A DNA stretch of 44,999 nt. It comes from Streptosporangiaceae bacterium. Its GTDB lineage: Bacteria; Actinomycetota; Actinomycetes; Streptosporangiales; Streptosporangiaceae. Shown here piece by piece: positions 40,396 to 44,999 of the stretch. Position 1 is the stretch's first letter. Each line of letters begins with the position of its first letter. The position numbers and the translations under genes are program-made. The stretch covers positions 1-44,999 of the forward strand of contig JAOPYK010000279.1 of the NCBI GenBank assembly GCA_025964695.1, written 5' to 3'. The notes beneath the pieces were generated by a model. The model did no database searches, was not told the origin of the DNA, and was given only the letters and a program-made list of their open reading frames with translations.

Positions 40396-40406
40396 CAGAC
40401 CACACC
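40368..40406 (+). promoter_or_regulatory. Upstream stem of the aroF attenuator
   Basis: GGTG-A-TGGTC (40368-40377) pairs with GACCACACC (40398-40406), nine pairs with one bulged A. It includes the end and stop codon of the leader peptide in its loop. A competing pairing of 40363-40369 with 40415-40421 (seven pairs) would disrupt the terminator and may be the antiterminator. Confidence 0.5.
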
Positions 40407-40408
40407 AC

Positions 40409-40441
40409 GAAAGCCCCGGGCCGCACTGGCCCGGGGCTTTC
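40409..40441 (+). terminator. aroF attenuator terminator
   Basis: A perfect 14-bp stem (40409-40422 with 40428-40441, 5-nt loop) with A/T pairs at the base and three T in the 3' arm, between the leader peptide and aroF. Its position before the structural gene marks it as a conditional terminator. Confidence 0.75.
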
Positions 40442-40482
40442 TGCATGTGCACAGAGCCCCGCTGGATGAGGAGATAAAGGAA

Positions 40483-41523
40483 ATGGTCGTTGTGATGGGC
40501 CCGGAGGCCACCGAAGCGGATATCGACGCCGTCGTCTCGCTGGTCGGGGCGGCGGGCGGCGACGCGTTCGTCAGCCGGGGCGTGAACCGCACCATCGTCG
40601 GGCTGGTCGGCGACGTCCAGCAGTTCGGCTCGCTCAACCTGCGCGGCATGCGCGGCGTGAGCGACGTCGTGCGGATCTCGGTGCCCTACAAGCTGATCAG
40701 CCGCGAGAACCACCCGGACCGTTCGGTCGTGCGGGTCGGCGGCGTCCCGATCGGACCCGACACGATGACCCTCATCGCCGGCCCGTGCGCGGTGGAGACG
40801 CCGGAGCAGACGCTGGCGGCGGCGCAGATGGCGCGGGCCGCGGGTGCGACGCTGCTACGCGGTGGTGCGTTCAAGCCGCGTACCTCGCCGTACGCCTTCC
40901 AGGGGCTCGGCGAGGCGGGGCTGAAGATCCTCGCTGACGTGCGGACCGAGACCGGGCTGCCGATCGTGACCGAGGTCGTGGATGCCCGCGACGTCGAGCT
41001 GGTCGCCTCGTACGCGGACATGCTGCAGATCGGCAGCCGCAACACGCAGAACTTCGCGCTTCTTCAGGCGGCCGGTGAAGCCGGCAGGCCGGTGATGCTC
41101 AAGCGCGGCCTGGGCGGCACCATCGAGGAATGGCTGATGTCCGCCGAGTACATCGCTCAGCGCGGCAACCTCGACATCGTGCTGTGCGAGCGCGGCATCC
41201 GCACCTTCGAGAAGGCCACCCGCTTCACCCTGGACATCTCCGCCGTGCCGGTGGCGCAGCGCCTGTCACACCTGCCGGTGATCGTGGACCCGTCACACTC
41301 GGGGGGCCGCCGCGACCTGGTGCTGCCGCTCACCCGGGCGGCCATCGCGATCGGCGCGGACGGCGTGATCCTCGACGTGCACCCGCACCCGGAGATGGCC
41401 CTGTGCGACGGGCCGCAGGCCTTGGTCGACGGTGACCTGCGCGAGCTGGCCAAGATCGCGCGGGACTTCCCGCCGCTGGTCGGCCGCACCCTGACCCGGA
41501 CGGCCGACACCGTCCCCGCCTGA
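40483..41523 (+). CDS. aroF: 3-deoxy-7-phosphoheptulonate (DAHP) synthase, type I-beta
   Basis: First enzyme of the shikimate pathway, joining phosphoenolpyruvate and erythrose 4-phosphate. The 346-aa product has an N-terminal ferredoxin-like regulatory domain (VVVMGPEATEADIDAVV to about residue 70) fused to the barrel, as in Thermotoga-type DAHP synthase. Barrel motifs are LIAGPCAVE, GGAFKPRTSPYAFQG, LQIGSRNTQNFALL, VMLKRGLGGTIEEW, LCERGIRTFE, VIVDPSHSGGRRDLV and DVHPHPEMALCDGPQAL. The ATG has AAAGGAA and GAGGAG upstream. The window shows no type II (AroG/Rv2178c-like) enzyme at this position. Expression is probably controlled by the upstream attenuator. Confidence 0.95.
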   Translation: MVVVMGPEATEADIDAVVSLVGAAGGDAFVSRGVNRTIVGLVGDVQQFGSLNLRGMRGVSDVVRISVPYKLISRENHPDRSVVRVGGVPIGPDTMTLIAGPCAVETPEQTLAAAQMARAAGATLLRGGAFKPRTSPYAFQGLGEAGLKILADVRTETGLPIVTEVVDARDVELVASYADMLQIGSRNTQNFALLQAAGEAGRPVMLKRGLGGTIEEWLMSAEYIAQRGNLDIVLCERGIRTFEKATRFTLDISAVPVAQRLSHLPVIVDPSHSGGRRDLVLPLTRAAIAIGADGVILDVHPHPEMALCDGPQALVDGDLRELAKIARDFPPLVGRTLTRTADTVPA

Positions 41524-41548
41524 CGCGCTCGTCTCTTCGCGCCGCGGC

Positions 41549-41584
41549 GCCACGGTGATCACACTCCGGTGCGGTCACCGTGGC
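41549..41584 (+). terminator. Hairpin downstream of aroF
   Basis: A perfect 10-bp stem (41549-41558 with 41575-41584, 16-nt loop) lies 26 nt after the aroF stop and before the next promoter. No T-tract follows. Probable transcript end. Confidence 0.55.
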
Positions 41585-41603
41585 CCGGGACGCCGTCCCC
41601 GCG

Positions 41604-41632
41604 TTGGACGTTCGCGGAGTTACCGCTACGCT
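41604..41632 (+). promoter_or_regulatory. Promoter of the EamA leader transcript
   Basis: TTGGAC (41604-41609), a 17-bp spacer and TACGCT (41627-41632). The -10 ends 8 nt before an ATG at 41641, so the leader peptide is probably translated from a leaderless mRNA. Confidence 0.65.
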
Positions 41633-41640
41633 CGTCGACC

Positions 41641-41682
41641 ATGAGCTACTGGCACGCGGTCACGCCGCCGCCCGCCTCCTGA
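41641..41682 (+). CDS. Short leader peptide MSYWHAVTPPPAS upstream of the EamA transporter
   Basis: A 13-codon ATG frame containing Tyr-Trp (codons 3-4) and Pro-Pro-Pro (codons 9-11), 135 nt before the EamA transporter start and directly downstream of a good promoter. Nested inverted repeats follow (41708-41714 with 41756-41762, and within them GTGCCGA/TCGGCAC). This is the architecture of a ribosome-mediated attenuator. Either the aromatic codons or the polyproline run could be the stalling point; which one applies cannot be told from sequence. Confidence 0.6.
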   Translation: MSYWHAVTPPPAS

Positions 41683-41707
41683 CCCGGGGCGGCCGCTTCT
41701 CCTTCCG

Positions 41708-41762
41708 CCGTACGGGCCGGGTGCCGAGCACCCCGGTCTGATCGGCACACTTTCTGTACGGC
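41708..41762 (+). promoter_or_regulatory. Nested RNA stems between leader peptide and EamA gene
   Basis: Outer stem GCCGTAC (41708-41714) with GTACGGC (41756-41762), seven pairs; inside it GTGCCGA with TCGGCAC, seven pairs, the inner stem followed by ACTTTC. An alternative hairpin CCGGGTGC/GCACCCCGG overlaps the inner stem, so mutually exclusive folds exist. Probable attenuator. Confidence 0.5.
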
Positions 41763-41817
41763 TTCGCCCCGGAACACGGATCTCTTCCTTCCGATTCGAG
41801 TTTCAGGAGCGTTCCGC

Positions 41818-42864
41818 GTGCTCTCTTTCCTGTCTCCGCGTTCCCGGCGTTCCGGGCGTTCCCGGCGCCCCTGGCGTTCCCGGGTTCCCCTGCGCTCCGG
41901 TGGGGGCGCGACCGACATCCTGCTGGCGGCGTCCCTGTGGGGTACCACCGGTACCGTCCGTACCTTCGCGCCGCCGGACGCCGGGCCGGTCACCATCGGC
42001 GCGGCGCGCATCATCCTCGGCGGCCTGGTGCTGTTCGTGCTCGCCACCCGGGGGGCCGGCCTGGGCCGGCTCCTCGGCGGCGGCCGCGGGACCTGGGCGC
42101 TGCTGGCCCTTGGGGCGGTCAGCGTGGCGGTCTACCAGACGGCGTTCTTCGCGGCGGTGGCCCGGACCGGGGTCGCGACCGGCACCGTCGTCACCATCGG
42201 CAGCGCACCCGCGTTCACCGGCGTGCTGTCCCTGCTCACCGGGCAGGGCGGGCCGTCGCGCCGCTGGACGCTCGCCACGGCCGGCGCCGTCACCGGCTGC
42301 GCGCTGCTCGTCAGCGGCGGTCGGGCCGCCGGGGTGGAGCCGGTGGGGGTCCTGCTCGCCCTGCTGTCCGGTCTGACGTACGCCGGGTACGCGACCGTGG
42401 CGGGTCATCTCATCAGCCGCGGCGAGGACGGCCTGGCCGTGGTCGGTGCCCTGTTCGGCGGCGCGGGCGTGCTGCTGCTCCCGGTGCTGCTGAGCGGCGG
42501 CCCGGGCACGCTGCTCACCGGGCCGGGCCTGCTGGTGACGCTGTATCTGGGCGTGGTGACCACGGGCCTGGGTTATGCGCTCTATGCCCGGGGTTTGCGG
42601 ACCACTCCGGTCACCGTCGCTACGACGCTCGGCCTGGCGGAACCCGCGGTGGCCGCCCTGCTGGGCCTGGCCGTGCTGGACGAGCACCTCGGCGGTCTCG
42701 CCCTGGCCGGGCTCGCCACGCTCGCCGGCGGCATCGTGCTGGTCGCGACCGGCAGGACACGGCCGCGATCGCCGGGCGGCCGGGTCCACCGGGACGACAC
42801 TTGGACCGACGCCACCGTGGCGGCCGCCCGCGAACGGGCGTGGTATCGCAGGGGAAGCCGATGA
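41818..42864 (+). CDS. EamA family transporter (DMT superfamily)
   Basis: A 348-aa membrane protein with a basic, repetitive N-terminus (SRRSGRSRRPWRSR) and about ten transmembrane helices in two EamA repeats (from ATDILLAASLWGTTG and from VGVLLALLSGLTYAGYATVAG). The C-terminus (TWTDATVAAARERAWYRRGSR) is hydrophilic and cytosolic. Members export amino acids, metabolites or drugs; YddG of E. coli exports aromatic amino acids, which would suit the neighbourhood of aroF and the Tyr-Trp leader, but the substrate is unproven. The GTG has AGGAG 8 nt upstream. Confidence 0.9.
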   Translation: MLSFLSPRSRRSGRSRRPWRSRVPLRSGGGATDILLAASLWGTTGTVRTFAPPDAGPVTIGAARIILGGLVLFVLATRGAGLGRLLGGGRGTWALLALGAVSVAVYQTAFFAAVARTGVATGTVVTIGSAPAFTGVLSLLTGQGGPSRRWTLATAGAVTGCALLVSGGRAAGVEPVGVLLALLSGLTYAGYATVAGHLISRGEDGLAVVGALFGGAGVLLLPVLLSGGPGTLLTGPGLLVTLYLGVVTTGLGYALYARGLRTTPVTVATTLGLAEPAVAALLGLAVLDEHLGGLALAGLATLAGGIVLVATGRTRPRSPGGRVHRDDTWTDATVAAARERAWYRRGSR

Positions 42865-43310
42865 CCGCTCCCGAGATCACCGACGTACACCCGGCCGAGG
42901 AGCTGGTCACCCCGGGTGGCGTGCCGGTGCCGATCGACGTCGAGCTGGTGCCGGTGATCCGGGCCCTGTGGGCGCTGGATCTCCGCACCCTGATGTGCTG
43001 CCAGGACATCGGCGAGGCGATGGCGAGCGGCGGCATACGGGCGATGGCCGAGCCGGGCCGCTGGAGCGCCTTCCTCAGCCGCCATGCGTGGCTGAAGATG
43101 CCCGTCGACGCCGGGCAGGCCCTGCTCGCCCGGCTCGACGGGACGGCGGAGTTCTCCCCGCGGCTGTCGCCCAAGGTCGCCGGCGGCTGGCATTCCGCCG
43201 TGTGGCTGTCGCCGGCGGGCCTGGCCGGCCACGCCAACATCTATTTCCCGCGCGCGCAGGTACCGGAGCTGGCCGCCACCCTGACCGCCATGGCGGTCCT
43301 CGGCCGGTAG
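42861..43310 (+). CDS. Conserved hypothetical protein coupled to the EamA gene
   Basis: I do not recognise this family. The 149-aa soluble protein has a Pro/Val-rich N-terminus (TPGGVPVPIDVELVPVIRALWAL), a Cys-Cys pair in LRTLMCCQDIGEA (about 48-49), then WSAFLSRHAWLKMPVDAGQALLARL and a C-terminal ANIYFPRAQVPELAATL. No signal peptide or membrane segment. The ATG overlaps the EamA stop (ATGA) with GGGGAAG upstream, so it is translationally coupled to the transporter and probably works with it. Confidence 0.8.
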   Translation: MTAPEITDVHPAEELVTPGGVPVPIDVELVPVIRALWALDLRTLMCCQDIGEAMASGGIRAMAEPGRWSAFLSRHAWLKMPVDAGQALLARLDGTAEFSPRLSPKVAGGWHSAVWLSPAGLAGHANIYFPRAQVPELAATLTAMAVLGR

Positions 43311-43506
43311 TCGTCCGGCCGCGATCCGGGCTCCTGACGTGACCTCCGTGATTACGACGGGGCCCCGAGCGGGTCAGAACGTGATGGTCTCGCCCTATGT
43401 CAGGATCAGGCTAATCCTGTGACCGGCCGCGGACGATCGGTTTCGGCCGGATGGGCATGCCGGATGAGCATGCGGGAGGGGCATGCGGCGGGGTGAGGAG
43501 GGCGTC
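43311..43506. other. Convergent intergenic gap with short repeats
   Basis: Between the coupled hypothetical gene and thiI. It holds a 6-bp stem CAGGAT/ATCCTG at about 43402-43420 that could serve as a weak terminator and three nearby copies of GCATGC (about 43454-43486). No gene seen. Confidence 0.4.
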
Positions 43507-44760
43507 TCAGGAGGCGGAGACGTCACCGTAGACCGGGCTGTGCCGCTGGACCGCGGCGGCCAGCTGGTCGGCCAGCTCCCCCGCGTCCAGCCGCTTCTCG
43601 ATCTGCCGCAGATCCTCGATCTTCGCGCGGGTTTCGGCGCGGCGCGGCGCCAGCAGGCTGCAGCAGTCCTCGTCTGGCAGCTCGGAGATGGACAGGGTGT
43701 GGATCCGGCGCGCCTCGTCCATGATCTCGATCTTGTCCATGCCGACGAGGGGCCGCAGGATCGGCAGTTCGACGGCATCGTCGAGGGCGGTGATGTTGGT
43801 CAGCGTCTGGCTGGCCACCTGGCCGAGCGAATCGCCGGTGATCAGCGCCGCCCCGCCGAGGGTGTGCGCGAGGCTCTCCGCCGTCTTGAGCATGAGACGG
43901 CGCTGCGCGATGATCTGCAGCCGGTCCGCCCCGGACGACTTGATCTGCTGCTGCGCCTTGCCGAACGGCGAGACGTACAGCTTCGAGCCCCCCTGGAACC
44001 GGTCCAGCTCGCGTACGAGCGCGTACGCCTTGTAGATCGACTCCGGGCCGGTGAACGGCATGCCGGAGAAGTGCAGGAAGTCGACGCGGAGGCCGCGGCG
44101 CATCATGCGGTACGCGGCAACCGGGGAGTCGATGCCACCGGACATCAGCACCAGTGCGCGGCCGCTCGTCCCGACCGGCAGGCCGCCCTGCCCGCGGGTC
44201 CCGTCGGTGTAGACGAACACCTCGTCGCGGTCGACCTCGACTGAGACGGTGATCTCCGGATTGCGGAGATCGACCGGAAGGCCGAAACGCTCCTGCACCG
44301 CGGTGCCGATCCGGATGTTCAGGTCGGCTGAGGTGATCGGGAACCGCTTGTCGCGGCGCCGGGCCCGGACCGCGAACGCGGCCTTGCGGGGCAGCGCGGG
44401 GTGCCCGGCGATCAGGTCCAGGGCCGCCTGGACGGTCGACTCGACCTCCTTGGCCACCCGCCAGGCACGGTGCACCCAGACGATGCCCATCACGTCGGTG
44501 AGCCGGCGGGCCACCGAATCGACGTCGGCCTGCTCACGGCTCTCGGCGCGGACCACGATGACCCCCTGCCGCTGGGCCAGCTGGACCGGGATGTGCAGGC
44601 TCTTCACCGCCGACCGGATGTTGTTCTGCAGCCGCCGCTCGAACTGCTCCCGGTTTCTGCCCTTCAGCACGAGCTCGCCCAGCTTGAGCAGCACACACGG
44701 CTCGCCGGCGACCTGCGGCCGCAGCGCCGGGTGATCGGTCGCGGAATCGAGCATGGGCAT
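43507..44760 (-). CDS. thiI: tRNA 4-thiouridine sulfurtransferase ThiI
   Basis: ATP-dependent enzyme that thiolates U8 of tRNA; in some bacteria it also delivers sulfur to ThiS. The 417-aa protein has an N-terminal ferredoxin-like region (LLKLGELVLKGRNREQFERRL), a THUMP domain (about 60-180) and a PP-loop ATPase with SGGIDS at 207-212. ALITGDSLGQVASQTLTNI and DEDCCSLLAPRR follow, the latter probably holding the catalytic cysteine. The C-terminal rhodanese domain of the E. coli enzyme is absent. The ATG has AGGAGGT 9 nt upstream. It is alone on the minus strand. Confidence 0.95.
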   Translation of the reverse strand: MPMLDSATDHPALRPQVAGEPCVLLKLGELVLKGRNREQFERRLQNNIRSAVKSLHIPVQLAQRQGVIVVRAESREQADVDSVARRLTDVMGIVWVHRAWRVAKEVESTVQAALDLIAGHPALPRKAAFAVRARRRDKRFPITSADLNIRIGTAVQERFGLPVDLRNPEITVSVEVDRDEVFVYTDGTRGQGGLPVGTSGRALVLMSGGIDSPVAAYRMMRRGLRVDFLHFSGMPFTGPESIYKAYALVRELDRFQGGSKLYVSPFGKAQQQIKSSGADRLQIIAQRRLMLKTAESLAHTLGGAALITGDSLGQVASQTLTNITALDDAVELPILRPLVGMDKIEIMDEARRIHTLSISELPDEDCCSLLAPRRAETRAKIEDLRQIEKRLDAGELADQLAAAVQRHSPVYGDVSAS

Positions 44761-44888
44761 GCGGGGAACCTCCTGGGACCTGGGATCGGCACCTTCCAGT
44801 GTCGCCTACGCAGGCCACCACCGCGACCAGTGCGGAGCACCCGTGTGAACAAGTGCCCGTGCGAGCAAGTGCCCGTGGAAACAATGGA

Positions 44889-44914
44889 GCCCCCTCCCGC
44901 CGCTTGGAGGGGGC
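44889..44914 (-). terminator. Terminator of the gene entering from the right edge
   Basis: A perfect 9-bp stem (44889-44897 with 44906-44914, 8-nt loop) lies 18 nt beyond a minus-strand stop codon at 44932. On the minus strand it is followed by TCCATTGTTTCC, a weak T-rich tail. Confidence 0.65.
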
Positions 44915-44931
44915 CCGGTTCGAAACGGGGG

Positions 44932-44999
44932 TCAGCTGTCGCGGAGCTTACGGCCCTGCGCGTCGGTACCGCCGTTGACGAGAATCATGATCCCGTCGA
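44932..44999 (-). CDS. 3' end of an unidentified gene (partial)
   Basis: The last 22 codons of a minus-strand frame that enters from beyond the window: DGIMILVNGGTDAQGRKLRD, then Ser and TGA at 44932-44934. A good terminator follows at once, which supports a true gene end. Too little is visible to identify the protein. Confidence 0.6.
   Translation of the reverse strand, partial: DGIMILVNGGTDAQGRKLRDS

Noticed and set aside
44830-44875. 12-bp direct repeat CAAGTGCCCGTG upstream of thiI
   Set aside because: Two copies 16 nt apart, with no promoter or operator pattern around them; probably chance or a minor slippage product.

Overview
The window is high-GC DNA with the gene order of an actinobacterium. 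The runs mihF-gmk-rpoZ-coaBC-metK, pyrR-pyrB-pyrC-carA-carB-pyrK-pyrD-pyrF next to bldD, and metF / polyprenyl synthase / MptA-type mannosyltransferase / Rv2175c-like / PASTA kinase are all typical. Protein style and accessory content suggest Streptosporangiaceae or a close relative; this is inference, as no rRNA or tRNA gene is present.

Layout. 1-3.9 kb (minus): metK, coaBC, rpoZ, gmk, mihF. 4.2-14.5 kb (minus): the whole de novo UMP operon, nearly all genes overlapping by 1-4 nt, ending in tandem terminators and starting under a PyrR-binding loop at the pyrR ribosome-binding site. Two junctions (carB/pyrK and pyrB/pyrC) each carry a duplicated stop/start module that makes a short coupled ORF. 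14.7-15.4 kb: bldD with a promoter and a probable self-binding site. 15.4-18.8 kb: an accessory patch with a palindromic element, a HEPN-domain gene behind a LexA-boxed promoter, a 341-aa helical protein, a WXG100-like protein and a GNAT acetyltransferase. 18.7-22.5 kb: metF, polyprenyl diphosphate synthase, MptA/MptB-like glycosyltransferase. 22.5-26.9 kb: a 65-aa protein, a secreted GH3 enzyme, a carboxymuconolactone-decarboxylase-like protein and a sensorless Ser/Thr kinase.

26.9-34.9 kb: thiamine genes on both strands (thiE on minus; thiO-thiS-thiG on plus behind a TPP riboswitch) with a ferredoxin-reductase-like flavoprotein and an Rv2175c-like regulator, then a PASTA Ser/Thr kinase and endonuclease IV. 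34.9-35.1 kb: three 30-bp tandem repeats, then a 6C-type small RNA. 35.3-39.5 kb (minus): a coupled operon of a cytosolic GAF/LytS-type kinase, a LytTR regulator, a small membrane protein and a sodium:solute symporter. 39.6-43.3 kb: a sulfite-oxidase-like molybdoenzyme, a type I DAHP synthase and an EamA transporter, the last two each preceded by a short leader peptide (one with Phe-Trp-Tyr, one with Tyr-Trp) and hairpins. 43.5-45 kb (minus): thiI and the 3' end of an unidentified gene.

The least expected signals are regulatory: the Phe-Trp-Tyr attenuator of aroF with a sister leader upstream of the EamA transporter, the duplicated translational-coupling modules in the pyr operon, the LexA-boxed HEPN promoter, and the tandem repeats at 32-33 bp spacing in front of the 6C RNA. 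Many plus-strand genes have a TANNNT hexamer 6-9 nt before the start codon, as expected for leaderless mRNAs.
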